Shown here: in pieces, positions 25,022 through 33,763 of the stretch
Position numbering within the stretch: the stretch's first letter is position 1
Layout: each line of letters opens with the position of its first letter
Source of the DNA: Bacteroidota bacterium
GTDB taxonomy: Bacteria; Bacteroidota; Ignavibacteria; Ignavibacteriales; Ignavibacteriaceae
Direction of reading: 5' to 3'
DNA: 55,372 nt
NCBI GenBank assembly: GCA_021813585.1
Contig: JAKAJV010000118.1
Coordinates: forward strand, 1-55,372
Notes under the pieces: generated by a model
Seen by the model: only the letters and a program-made list of their open reading frames with translations
The model's database searches: none
Told to the model about the DNA's origin: nothing
Position numbers and translations under genes: made by a program

Positions 25022-25172
25022 CGATACAAAATCTGATAGATGGAAAAGAACCTGAAACCCAATCATGGTACGAATGCATCATACATAATTACCCGGAATC
25101 TTTTAAATAATCTTTGTATCTAATTGTTAGGATAATTAAATTAAATATAGATAACTAAAGCTGGAGTATAAA

Positions 25173-25367
25173 ATGAAAAAAAACATGGGCGGCGTTGACA
25201 AAGTTATCCGGGTAATTGTAGGGCTTGCAATTGTTCTGTGGGGAATTTTCGATAAAAGCTGGTGGGGTTTAATAGGGCTCGTTCCGTTGTTTACTGCTTT
25301 ATCCGGAACGTGCTTGCTGTATTTACCTTTCGGAATTTCAACTATTAAAAAAACTGCCGGTAAATAG
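25173..25367 (+). CDS. DUF2892 (YgaP-like transmembrane) protein
   Basis: The product has 64 residues. MKKNMGGVDKVIRVIVGLAIVLWGIF and then WWGLIGLVPLFTALSGTCLLYLPFGIST give two membrane helices with the N-terminal MKxNMGxxDRxIR pattern and the GxCPLYxPFGIxT-like end that define DUF2892. Here the end reads GTCLLYLPFGIST, keeping the single cysteine. In other bacteria the domain is fused to a rhodanese in YgaP; alone its function is unknown. GGAG precedes the ATG. A terminator follows at 25404. Confidence 0.88.
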   Translation: MKKNMGGVDKVIRVIVGLAIVLWGIFDKSWWGLIGLVPLFTALSGTCLLYLPFGISTIKKTAGK

Positions 25368-25403
25368 CTGTCTTTAATTTTCCGGATGGAAAAGACAAAA
25401 TTA

Positions 25404-25429
25404 AAAAAGCCGCTTACAAGAGCGGCTTT
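25404..25429. terminator. Bidirectional intrinsic terminator
   Basis: AAAAGCCGCT (25404-25413) and AGCGGCTTTT (25420-25429) form a 10-bp stem with a six-base loop. Read on the minus strand the stem is followed by T-rich sequence (TTTTTTAATTTT), ending the cytochrome operon. On the plus strand a shorter T-run ends the DUF2892 gene. Confidence 0.85.
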
Positions 25430-25454
25430 TAATTATCGATAATCCGAATTTGGG

Positions 25455-26336
25455 TTATTTTCCTCGAACATTCACTTTCCCATTTATGTGTCTGTTTTTA
25501 TCAATAATATTCCCCTGTTCATCAACAACTCCCTGATGGCACACTACACATTCGGTAATCGGGATTTGCTGATATCCTATATGGCCTTTGGGAGGTAAGT
25601 CATGACAAGAACCGCATGCCGCCTGGCTGCCGTCTACTATATTCCAAGTAACCGTTACATTGTTTCCAACCATCTTATCGGAAGTAAATGCCCATTGATC
25701 TTCCGATGCGGCAGAATCTTTAGAGAAAGCAAAATTACCGTGGCAATATGTGTTTGAACATGTTGCATTTGAGCTATTAAAAGAAGCATTCGAAGCTATG
25801 TTAGCAGTTGCCAGCCCGGATAGCGTTACTTCCGCGGGTAATTTCGAATCGAGATGACCCGGTGAAAAAACGCTTTGAGGTACGTTATGGCAGTTCTGGC
25901 AGGCAACGTTGTTTGTAAGCGAGTTGTTATATAAATGATTTGTATGAGCACCGACTCCGACTGCACTGGTAGCGGTATCGCCGTTTATATCGTTTGGCGG
26001 AGCTATTCTAGTCGGGTCGTTCGGATTTCCGTGACAGGTATTGCATGCCAGAGGGCCGCCGGGTTCTTTATGGCACGTAAAACAACTAGCACCGGTTGTT
26101 CCGCCCGAAAAATCGGCAGCATGGCATGACTGGCATTCCTGCAAATTCCAGTTATTATTTTTTATATAAGTACCGTGAAAATTTGCCGACGAAGGTTTGC
26201 TGAATCCTTCCTGGTGAACATCTATCTTCGGCTCAACAGGAATGTTGTCCTTCAAATTGCTGCAGCTGTAAAATAAAATTCCGGTAGCAAAAATCAACAA
26301 TATAATGAGTAAGCGATATTTCATTTTTGTTTCCAT
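25455..26336 (-). CDS. Heptahaem c-type cytochrome lipoprotein (CxxxxCH/CxxCH family)
   Basis: The product has 293 residues (289 if the second ATG at 26324 is used, which follows GGAAACAAAA). A lipobox (ILFYSCSN) makes it a lipoprotein. Six CxxCH motifs (CQSCH, CFTCH, CNTCH, CQNCH, CGSCH, CVVCH) and one CSNTYCH (CX4CH) give seven likely haem sites. The alternation of CX4CH and CXXCH with short GNF/ADF spacers is the pattern of the Geobacter-type CxxxxCH cytochrome repeat. It is the last gene of the cytochrome operon, 6-18 bases after its neighbour. Probable role: electron transfer at the outer membrane. Confidence 0.88.
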   Translation of the reverse strand: METKMKYRLLIILLIFATGILFYSCSNLKDNIPVEPKIDVHQEGFSKPSSANFHGTYIKNNNWNLQECQSCHAADFSGGTTGASCFTCHKEPGGPLACNTCHGNPNDPTRIAPPNDINGDTATSAVGVGAHTNHLYNNSLTNNVACQNCHNVPQSVFSPGHLDSKLPAEVTLSGLATANIASNASFNSSNATCSNTYCHGNFAFSKDSAASEDQWAFTSDKMVGNNVTVTWNIVDGSQAACGSCHDLPPKGHIGYQQIPITECVVCHQGVVDEQGNIIDKNRHINGKVNVRGK

Positions 26337-26342
26337 AAATTA

Positions 26343-27554
26343 TCAATGTGGATTCGATCCATGGCAATAACCGCAGAAGCCTACACCGGCAGGTGACGAC
26401 GGGGAAGAGCCGGTATGGCAGTTAAAGCAAATTGAGCTTTGGCTGTTATGCCAATCTCCGTGAACATCCTTCATATAATTTGCCGGATGGGTCTTAGGAT
26501 TGGTTCCTTGTATGCCGTCCGGGTCAATATGGCATTTTATACAAACCGGGTCGCCGCCTTGAACATCGTGGCAGGCTGCGCAGCTTTCAATATCCCGTCT
26601 GGCTAATTTAGCATGTTCGCCGCCTCCGGTGCCGACACCGATAATCATAAAATCGGGTTTAAGATGGGATAAAGGAGCTATCCCTCCCATTGAGTAATCG
26701 GCGTTCTTTCCCTGGTGGCAATTTGCGCAGAATGTATCTATCTGATGGCATGATTGACACTCGGTAATTTTACCCATTGCATCAATGCCGTGGGTAAACT
26801 GGTAGTTTAAACCGTGTACTCTGGTAATCTTTTGCTGCTTGGCGCCGGTGGTCGGCTGGCTTGGCGAATAGGGCGCAAAGAAATTTTTAGATGTATTGTT
26901 TTCAGTAATTACGTTAGTGGAGGTATGACAGTCCTGGCATGTGGTATTATCATGGCACATCGCACAGTTCGAATTAATTTCTCTTGCTGCAAATTTATGA
27001 GTATGTATGAACGATGCACTCTTGTGAGACTGCGGTAAAAGATCGGCTGTTGAAGTATGGCAAGCTGAGCATGTGTTTGTTGCCGTCGATTTGTTGTTAT
27101 GGCACGAGTAACAAGTTTCCATCGAGGGAAAGCCGTTCGGCGCATCTTCTGCATAATCAACTTCGTTTATTCCTTTATGACAGTCGTTGCATTTAAGTTT
27201 TTGCTGTTTTAAGTGGAAGCTGTGATCGAAAATTAGTTCTGATTTTTTCTGAACCAGCGGTTCAAATTCATCCTGGTAGTGGCAGGTAGTGCATTTCTTG
27301 TCGTCGTTAACATCGTGGCAGTTCTGGCAAACATCGTGGTTAGGTAGTACTTTATCTTTAAGTGATTTACTGGTTTGTACTGCATCATGGCAGGTTGTAC
27401 AGTCGCCCACATCGGCATGAGTCTTATGAGAAAATTTAATAATAGCTTTGTTGCCCTTAGCATCGCCGGTCTCTTTTGTTAAAGAGAATGCCGTAATAAA
27501 AATTACTCCAATGATTATTGTAAGCAGCGAGAAGTAAATGTGTTTTAATTTCAT
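26343..27554 (-). CDS. Tetradecahaem c-type cytochrome
   Basis: The product has 403 residues with an N-terminal signal/anchor (YFSLLTIIIGVIFITAFS). Fourteen CxxCH motifs are present: CTTCH, CQNCH, CTTCH, CNDCH, CYSCH, CSACH, CAMCH, CQDCH, CQSCH, CANCH, CAACH, CIKCH, CFNCH, CGYCH. Many extra His residues (FSHKTHADVGDC, FDHSFHLKQQKLKC) suit bis-His ligation of the c3/c7 type. About one haem per 28 residues is the density of wire-like periplasmic cytochromes. It lies ten bases after the outer-membrane barrel gene, so a partner role in electron transfer through the barrel is inferred. Confidence 0.9.
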   Translation of the reverse strand: MKLKHIYFSLLTIIIGVIFITAFSLTKETGDAKGNKAIIKFSHKTHADVGDCTTCHDAVQTSKSLKDKVLPNHDVCQNCHDVNDDKKCTTCHYQDEFEPLVQKKSELIFDHSFHLKQQKLKCNDCHKGINEVDYAEDAPNGFPSMETCYSCHNNKSTATNTCSACHTSTADLLPQSHKSASFIHTHKFAAREINSNCAMCHDNTTCQDCHTSTNVITENNTSKNFFAPYSPSQPTTGAKQQKITRVHGLNYQFTHGIDAMGKITECQSCHQIDTFCANCHQGKNADYSMGGIAPLSHLKPDFMIIGVGTGGGEHAKLARRDIESCAACHDVQGGDPVCIKCHIDPDGIQGTNPKTHPANYMKDVHGDWHNSQSSICFNCHTGSSPSSPAGVGFCGYCHGSNPH

Positions 27555-27564
27555 GTTACATCAG

Positions 27565-28836
27565 TTAAAAATTAGTATTAAACCAGTAATCGAGCTTTAG
27601 GAAAAACCTGTAGTCGTTCTTATAGATCTTATTATTCATATATTGTCCCTGAAGATCGATTGAAACCAAGCCGAACGGACGGACGTTAATCCCTGCCAGC
27701 AGGGCTGCCAGGTCGTTAACATCGGAGGATTCCGACAGTTTATATTTTGTGTACGTCAAGCCTACCGACGGCGTAATCAAACCGTTCAGCAGAGTATAGG
27801 CAGAATATAACGACAGCGCATCGAGCTCGCCGGCGTACCCGAAAGTTTTTCTGTATGTAAAGCTTCCGTAGTTGGATGTAAGACCTACGGTTACTCTTTG
27901 CGAATTATCGTCCTGATAAATCACATTTCCGTACCTTCCGGTAATTGTAAATATTTTATTAAGAATATAATTCGCGCCCACTTCAACTTCCTGCGTATTG
28001 CCGTAATCGAAGACGGAGAATATCGAATTATACCGGATGAGAGGCGATCTGAAGTTATAATAAAAATCCAAGTTTAGCTTTTTGCTTGCGGCAAGGTTTC
28101 CGTCCAGCTCGAACTTTGAAGTCCGGTCAAAATTCAGGTCGTAATCGTACCTTGTATTAATAGAAAATATTTTGCCGGGGTCGTAATTAACTTCCGCGGA
28201 GGCGAACTTAAACTGGTTTGAATTATTTTCAATTAATACTTTAATAGGATTCAGCTCAGCATCAAGTCTGGTGGCCCAATAAGCTTCCGGTTTAAAGTTC
28301 TTATTGATATAGCTTAAGGATATTTGAAAGTTCTTTAGTGCGTCGGTAGAAAATTTGCCGCCCAGTATATAATTTTCGTTCCAGTTGTCAATCAAGCGGA
28401 ATTTATCGTATGCCGGGGCGTTCCCGCCGTAGTAAGCAGTCAGGTTATAATTGTCTTTTTTAAGGTTTAAGTTGAGGCCGTCGAACACGCCGCCGGCCAC
28501 ACTGTTAAATAAAGGTTGTCTGCCAAGTTTAATAGTAGCAACTTTAAAAATATCCCTTACTTCTAAATATAGGTTATAGAATCCCAGCACAGGATCGTTT
28601 TCCAGCTTGTTTGCAAGATCTGTTTCCAGGTTCATATAGGATCTAAGAGAAACATTGTCCTTATTAAAATTAAGGTTAAGCATCTGATAGGACCGTACGT
28701 AATTTCCTGAAACGTTTGCCGTATCGAACCGCTGGAAGGTATAAATGGAAGAAGATATTCTGCCGTTTATATTTTGCGGAAACACCGCGGCCGGGATAAG
28801 CAGTAAACCGGATAAAAGGGAAATAAGTTTTTTCAT
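27565..28836 (-). CDS. Outer-membrane beta-barrel porin in the cytochrome operon
   Basis: The product has 423 residues. Signal peptide MKKLISLLSGLLLIPAAVFPQ; the rest is alternating aromatic/polar strands (NGRISSSIYTFQRFD, ATIKLGRQPLFNSVAGG, FQISLSYINKNFKPE, KLNLDFYYNFRSPLI) and ends KLDYWFNTNF with the terminal Phe of barrel proteins. LGRQ and GGVFDGLNL resemble porins of the DcaP/MtrB-like class. The frame extends to 28875, but the signal peptide begins at ATG 28836. Position between two cytochrome genes suggests it could form the barrel of a porin-cytochrome conduit. That role is inference; a plain porin is the alternative. Confidence 0.75.
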   Translation of the reverse strand: MKKLISLLSGLLLIPAAVFPQNINGRISSSIYTFQRFDTANVSGNYVRSYQMLNLNFNKDNVSLRSYMNLETDLANKLENDPVLGFYNLYLEVRDIFKVATIKLGRQPLFNSVAGGVFDGLNLNLKKDNYNLTAYYGGNAPAYDKFRLIDNWNENYILGGKFSTDALKNFQISLSYINKNFKPEAYWATRLDAELNPIKVLIENNSNQFKFASAEVNYDPGKIFSINTRYDYDLNFDRTSKFELDGNLAASKKLNLDFYYNFRSPLIRYNSIFSVFDYGNTQEVEVGANYILNKIFTITGRYGNVIYQDDNSQRVTVGLTSNYGSFTYRKTFGYAGELDALSLYSAYTLLNGLITPSVGLTYTKYKLSESSDVNDLAALLAGINVRPFGLVSIDLQGQYMNNKIYKNDYRFFLKLDYWFNTNF

Positions 28837-28887
28837 TTTAGTTCTTCTGTTATTCAACAAGAATAAGCCTGGCATTATTAATAAGAA

Positions 28888-29466
28888 TTATTTATCTGCC
28901 GGGATAGTATGTTTGATTTTAGACCACATGGCTTCTGTATCGAACTTACTGTCTTTTGTCCATGTCGGGCTTTCAGAATTATGGCAAGTAACGCAGAATG
29001 CATTCATATCCTCATGAATCTGAAGGCCTTTTTCCATAGCTTCTTTTTTATTCTTCATAACCGACAGAGTCTTATAATCGCCGCCGCCGCCATGGCATGT
29101 TTCGCACTGTACGCCGTCTTCTACTTTAAATTTTGGACCTAGCAGAGACGCTTCTACATTATAGCCAGTAGCATGGCATTTTAAGCAGGCTTCAGTCTTT
29201 GCTGCAGGAGTATCGAATCCTTTTTCCTTAGCTATTTTGTTTGCTTCATCGGTTTCTAGGGTTTTATAAGCTTGTGCATGCTTGCTTTCTTTCCATATAT
29301 CAAGCTGCTTTCCCTGTTTGTCTGTATGATGGCACATCCCGCAGACGGCTGTTCCTACAAAACCGTGCAGAGGAGCTTTGGTATCTGTTTTTGTCGTATC
29401 GCTGTTTGCAGCCCACAATAAGGGAGTAGAAATAAATAAAACTGAGAGAATGAGTTTCTTGAACAT
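28888..29466 (-). CDS. Tetrahaem cytochrome c-554-like protein
   Basis: The product has 192 residues with signal peptide MFKKLILSVLFISTPLLWAAN. Four CxxCH motifs (CGMCH, CLKCH, CETCH, CVTCH) and the block LDIWKESKHAQAYKTLE match the cytochrome c-554 fold, also found in the first half of the T9SS cytochrome at 29567. It is periplasmic and soluble. GAGGAGGT stands before the ATG, the strongest ribosome-binding site in this operon, so it is probably the first and best-expressed gene of the run that ends at 25455. Confidence 0.9.
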   Translation of the reverse strand: MFKKLILSVLFISTPLLWAANSDTTKTDTKAPLHGFVGTAVCGMCHHTDKQGKQLDIWKESKHAQAYKTLETDEANKIAKEKGFDTPAAKTEACLKCHATGYNVEASLLGPKFKVEDGVQCETCHGGGGDYKTLSVMKNKKEAMEKGLQIHEDMNAFCVTCHNSESPTWTKDSKFDTEAMWSKIKHTIPADK

Positions 29467-29513
29467 TGTACCTCCTCGTTTGAGTTTACATTATTTTATA
29501 GTTTAAGTGAATA

Positions 29514-29558
29514 AAAAAACGAGAGCTCATCCCGCCTATTAAACGGCAATGAGCTCTC
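29514..29558 (-). terminator. Intrinsic terminator after the T9SS cytochrome gene
   Basis: GAGAGCTCAT (29521-29530) pairs with ATGAGCTCTC (29549-29558). Read on the minus strand it is followed by CGTTTTTTTATT. It separates the T9SS cytochrome gene (29567-31147) from the downstream cytochrome operon, which therefore needs its own promoter in the short space 29467-29513. Confidence 0.85.
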
Positions 29559-29566
29559 TACGGGAA

Positions 29567-31147
29567 TTATTTAATTAATACCATTTTCTTAACCATGTTA
29601 AAGTTCTTCGCTTCTATTCTGTAGAAATATACGCCGGATGCAAACGAGTTCGCATTCCAATCAACAGAATAACTGCCCTGAGAATAATAACCGTTAACAA
29701 GCGTGGCAACCTGTTTACCAACAATATCATAAATTACTATCTTTACATTGCTGCCTTCGGGTACGGAGAATTTGATTGTTGTAACCGGGTTGAACGGATT
29801 AGGATAATTTTGGCTTAAGCTGTATGTCTCGGGCATATTGTTTTCTTTTGCTATGCCTGTTGTGGTATAGCTGGCAATAGCATCCCGTAACAATTTTTGA
29901 ATAAGCCTGGTATTGTGAACGCCATGACTGCCGTCCGATTCAACAGCCAGCAGGTTGTAGTTAGCTTCCTTGAATTTTAGCGTAGCTGAATCTGCGGAAG
30001 AAGCGTTCTTAAGCAGTGCCTGCAGTGCATTTATTAAACTGTCGGTGGTAGTTTGTACGCCGCGGTAGTCGAACATCTTTGTAGAATCTGAAGTGTTAAC
30101 CGAACTGGCGTAATCGCTGTGGCAGCCCTCGCAAGCCTGTACTCTGGGTTCGAAGGTATGGCCGGTATTGGTACTTCCATCAGGATTCGGACTCATGTTT
30201 ACATGGCAGTTGATGCATCTTTCTGTAGCTGCATATGTATGAGCAGAATTAATATAAGTTTGGTTCGGATACCTGTAACCGAAATTCTTGTCGCCGCTTA
30301 ATGCCAGGCCGGATTGCTCGTGGGGTGTAGCATTAAGATTTACCGTATCAATTTCTGCATAATGGCATTCATCGCAAATAACTTTTTTATATGTAACATC
30401 TTCCCTTAATTGAGCCGGGAATTTTGCATCGTGAGGATTATGGCAGGCAACGCAAGTAATAGGCTGAATATCGCTTCCTGTAACTAAAATAGTATCCTTA
30501 TACGCTGCCGGGTTATTCATGTAGGAAATAAAGTTCTGCGCAACATGGCATTTTACGCACGATTTATTCTTCACTACGAAAGATAGCGAAGGAGCTGTAG
30601 ACAGTGCATGCTTAGACATTGACCATTGCTCAAGAAAAGGTGAATGGCCTGAATGGCACTTACCGCAAAGCTGGGAAGAATAATCAGGTTTGTTTGGCGA
30701 ATTGGTTACGAACGGCCAGTGGTTCGGATTTAAGAATCCGTCCTGTCCGCCGAGAGGTCCATGGCAGTCTTCGCACTGTACATTTGCTTTTTTGTAAAAG
30801 TTTACCGAATCGGTTATAACATAACCAAGCTTAGCTGTAGGATCGGCCTTTACATATTCATCGGCTCCATAATTTGCAACGGTAGTATCCCAGCCGGTGG
30901 TATGGCATTGCAAGCAGCTGTATTTAAGTATGGTTTTTAACGAATCATATGCTTGTGCATGTTTTGTCAGTTTCCAAGTATCGTAATAAGGAACATCGGA
31001 GGCAATATTTGTAGCTGTATGGCACGATGCGCAAGATGTTCCCTGGGCATCACTGGAAGTGCCGACGCCCAAATAAAAATTTTGGCTGAAGGCAATCGTG
31101 GAAGTCAGTATAATTGTTAATGCTGTAATTAGTAATTTTATTTTCAT
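29567..31147 (-). CDS. Nonahaem cytochrome c with T9SS sorting domain
   Basis: The product has 526 residues. Signal peptide MKIKLLITALTIILTSTIAFSQ. Nine CxxCH motifs follow: CASCH, CLQCH, CEDCH, CGKCH, CVKCH, CVACH, CDECH, CINCH, CEGCH. WKLTKHAQAYDSLKT early on links it to cytochrome c-554-type domains, and SGHSPFLEQWSMSKHA to other multihaem reductase-like proteins. From about residue 440 the end (YPNPFNPVTTIKFSVP to NFNMVKKMVLIK) is a complete T9SS type A sorting domain. It should therefore receive haems in the periplasm and then be exported to the surface. GGGGTTAAG stands before ATG 31147; the frame extends to 31162. Confidence 0.9.
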   Translation of the reverse strand: MKIKLLITALTIILTSTIAFSQNFYLGVGTSSDAQGTSCASCHTATNIASDVPYYDTWKLTKHAQAYDSLKTILKYSCLQCHTTGWDTTVANYGADEYVKADPTAKLGYVITDSVNFYKKANVQCEDCHGPLGGQDGFLNPNHWPFVTNSPNKPDYSSQLCGKCHSGHSPFLEQWSMSKHALSTAPSLSFVVKNKSCVKCHVAQNFISYMNNPAAYKDTILVTGSDIQPITCVACHNPHDAKFPAQLREDVTYKKVICDECHYAEIDTVNLNATPHEQSGLALSGDKNFGYRYPNQTYINSAHTYAATERCINCHVNMSPNPDGSTNTGHTFEPRVQACEGCHSDYASSVNTSDSTKMFDYRGVQTTTDSLINALQALLKNASSADSATLKFKEANYNLLAVESDGSHGVHNTRLIQKLLRDAIASYTTTGIAKENNMPETYSLSQNYPNPFNPVTTIKFSVPEGSNVKIVIYDIVGKQVATLVNGYYSQGSYSVDWNANSFASGVYFYRIEAKNFNMVKKMVLIK

Positions 31148-31574
31148 CTTAACCCCGGACATATTTTGTTTACTTAAACAACCAGTTAAATTTTATTTTT
31201 GTTGTTTCTACAAAAAGCAAACCAAAGTATTGTAAGTAAATTCATCAATAATAAAATATCAGCTTTTCATAGCTGAGAAAATGAATGTTCGCTTCTCGTT
31301 TTAGAGAAATAGCTTTTTTATTCACTTAATTCGAAGTTTTGTCTGCACATAAACTTTTAGTAGGGATAAGAAAGTAAATCCGGATATTTTTTTTATGGTT
31401 ATGGAAGCGTTATAGAAAGACGGGATAAAAAAAGCGGCATCTTATTTAAGACGCCGCCAAATTGTGTTTAAGAAGTATTGTGTTAGAGTAAATAATTTTT
31501 ATATGCGGTACAAATGAACTTAAAAAACTCTAACCGGGGCTAAGTGAAATTGTGTAACTAAACTTCCAAAAAAT
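31148..31574. other. 427-base intergenic region
   Basis: It holds the terminator at 31427-31457 and otherwise AT-rich sequence. TTTTTTATTCACTTAA at about 31316 also occurs, inverted, in the leader of the 28888-29466 cytochrome gene (29502-29518), but in the wrong orientation to be a shared upstream element. No gene is visible. Confidence 0.5.
31427..31457 (-). terminator. Intrinsic terminator after the first sulfotransferase-like gene
   Basis: GCGGCATCTTA (31434-31444) and TAAGACGCCGC (31447-31457) form a stem with one mismatch, and on the minus strand it is followed by TTTTTTTATCC. It ends transcription of the gene at 31575-33701. Confidence 0.85.
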
Positions 31575-33701
31575 TCACTTTAAAAGAATCATCTTCCTTA
31601 CGCTAAAATAATTCTTACCGGAATTACTATTCGTGGTTATCGAATAGAAATATATTCCTGACGACAAATTATTTGCGCTCCAATTTATTTGATGACTGCC
31701 TGCATTCTTAACTGCGTTTACTAACGTGGCTATCTTTTGACCGATTGAATTGAAAATCTCTATCCTTACATGGCTTTCTTCAGGCAATGAGTATTTAATT
31801 GTTGTGGAAGGATTAAAAGGATTAGGATAATTCTGGTCTAAGAAAAATTTTCCCGGTAGCTTAGCTCCTTGGTTTATTGCTGAAACATTATCCGAAGTAC
31901 CCGATAAGATTACCTGTCTTGCAATCATCTGTTGGAAGCCATTGTAATCTCCTATATTCCGAATATTAAATGAAGCAGTAAAGGTGCCGTTCCTTTCCGG
32001 TTTGAACAAAACAGGGACAACAATTGAATCGTTAGGTTGAATAGTTACCGGAACCTTAAGGCTTGTTGAGAAAGACGGATTAGTGCAGTAAAATTCGTTA
32101 ATAGTAACAGCAGAGTCATTAGGATTGAAAACAGTGATCTGTTTTATTAGAGAATCACCGACAATCACTTTCCCGAAATTAACCGAATCAATATTGGTTG
32201 TAAACAGATTGGTCTGCCAGTTATATTTGAAAGCCCTGTAAGTATCGTAATACTCTAAATAGCTTAGGTCGTAAACAACAGAATCACTCTGGGTAACTTC
32301 GGTTACTACAGGGTCATAGCTATGTCCCCACGAAATAAATCTGTTACCATTCGGCAGTTCTTCAACCGAGCCTTCGGTATCGGTAAAAATATTATCGTGA
32401 CTGATTCGGTAGATTAACGTAGCGGTTTTATTTACCTCGTCCAGTTTATATTCCAACGCGCTGGATATCTGTTGCGGATGATATACTCCATTGTCGAACA
32501 GGCTTATATCGCCGTTTGAAAAGCGCCTTATATCATGCTGGCGCGAGAAGCCCAGGTTATCGTTTATAAACGTGAATTGATTGTTCTTCCCGCCAAGACG
32601 CCAGATGATATTTCCTGTTTTCAAATCGACTTTGGTAATCTCGTCAAGGTTCCTCGCGGATATAAGTAGATTACCGTCGCTGTCAAACTCCATAGAATTA
32701 AAATGAGAGAAATCGATTGTCGGCTGCGTCAGGTCTAACTCGGAATCTACATCCGTTATTTTATAATGATCGAGAGCGTCCCATTCGAATATTAGATTCC
32801 CTGACGAATCAAATTCCTGCAAAGCCCCGTCAATAATATCCGCATTTGTAGAGCCGCCATCCACTATCGTGCTCATATCCATGGTAACGTTCCGTTTGCC
32901 GAAAATAAAATAATTCCCGTTCGGCAGAACCCGCAGTTCATGCACATCTGGAGTAAAGCCATCGGCAGTATTAAAAGTACGGTTAATATTTAGAGAACTA
33001 TCCATTCCAAAACAGCTAACAGGATAAATAAAGTACGTTAGCTCTCCGTTTGGCTGCATGTCGAAATCATAAATTTCTCCCTGCACATCACGGTAGAAAA
33101 CCGGCGTGCCTTGGTTATCTATAATCATTAAATAAGGAGAAGGGCATAAAAACATGTAGCCCGGCGAGGGATTATGGGACTGATCAATTATAACCGGCGG
33201 CAGATCTGCCGGCAGTGAAGTGTCTTCCACTGATATTGATCTATGCGGATAACTTTTGGGATTGAAGTTTGCATCAGCGGATTCCGATTGATTATTATTT
33301 AAATTACCGCAAGTATGAAATTGAAATGTTAAGCCGTTTAGTAGTGTTCCGTCATTCGTTTGAATTCCGCCTTTAAATATTACTTTAACGTCTTCGTTAA
33401 CAGCAAAAGGCTCGCTGGGGGTAAACACAATAGTTTTGGCATCTTCAGCCAAAACGAGGTTCCCGCCGTGAATCCCGCTTTTAGTGCCAATTACTTGAAT
33501 AAGACCGGCGCTTAAAGTCGTATTTTCTATCTTGCTTCCTTGTCTAATTATAATTTTGCTGTCTACAGACACATAATTTGAATTCGGTATTGGATTTAAA
33601 TATTGATAGCCGGAATAACTTTGTGCCGAAAGCCTGTTTAATCCGAATACGATTATCCCGGCCAGCATAAGAGCACAGTATTTTTTCTGCAGAATTTTCA
33701 C
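31575..33701 (-). CDS. T9SS-exported arylsulfotransferase (ASST)-family protein
   Basis: The product has 708 residues. A signal peptide (MLAGIIVFGLNRLSAQS) is followed by an SbsA/Big-like domain (VNEDVKVIFKGGIQTNDGT), then an ASST-type beta-propeller (about 155-470) with HELRVLPNGNYFIFGKRN, ALDHYKITDVDSELDL, SHFNSMEFDSDGNLLISARN, IIWRLGGKNNQFTF and QHDIRRFSNGDISLFDNG. A Hydin/ASPM-like domain (SVNFGKVIVGDSLIKQITVFN) and a sorting domain (NYPNPFNPSTTIKYSLP, from about 627) close it. Known ASSTs transfer sulfate between phenols; the conserved histidines look present, but activity is unproven. The start is GTG with AAGGA eight bases upstream. Confidence 0.85.
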   Translation of the reverse strand: MKILQKKYCALMLAGIIVFGLNRLSAQSYSGYQYLNPIPNSNYVSVDSKIIIRQGSKIENTTLSAGLIQVIGTKSGIHGGNLVLAEDAKTIVFTPSEPFAVNEDVKVIFKGGIQTNDGTLLNGLTFQFHTCGNLNNNQSESADANFNPKSYPHRSISVEDTSLPADLPPVIIDQSHNPSPGYMFLCPSPYLMIIDNQGTPVFYRDVQGEIYDFDMQPNGELTYFIYPVSCFGMDSSLNINRTFNTADGFTPDVHELRVLPNGNYFIFGKRNVTMDMSTIVDGGSTNADIIDGALQEFDSSGNLIFEWDALDHYKITDVDSELDLTQPTIDFSHFNSMEFDSDGNLLISARNLDEITKVDLKTGNIIWRLGGKNNQFTFINDNLGFSRQHDIRRFSNGDISLFDNGVYHPQQISSALEYKLDEVNKTATLIYRISHDNIFTDTEGSVEELPNGNRFISWGHSYDPVVTEVTQSDSVVYDLSYLEYYDTYRAFKYNWQTNLFTTNIDSVNFGKVIVGDSLIKQITVFNPNDSAVTINEFYCTNPSFSTSLKVPVTIQPNDSIVVPVLFKPERNGTFTASFNIRNIGDYNGFQQMIARQVILSGTSDNVSAINQGAKLPGKFFLDQNYPNPFNPSTTIKYSLPEESHVRIEIFNSIGQKIATLVNAVKNAGSHQINWSANNLSSGIYFYSITTNSNSGKNYFSVRKMILLK

Positions 33702-33763
33702 TGGATATTTCCTTACAATTTTTTTAATTCATAAAACGGTGTTATTCACATTACTGCTTATGC

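Noticed and set aside
31316-31331. Shared TTTTTTATTCACTTAA element as a cytochrome regulator site
   Set aside because: The two copies are in opposite orientations relative to the genes, one overlaps a terminator T-run, and the sequence is low in complexity.
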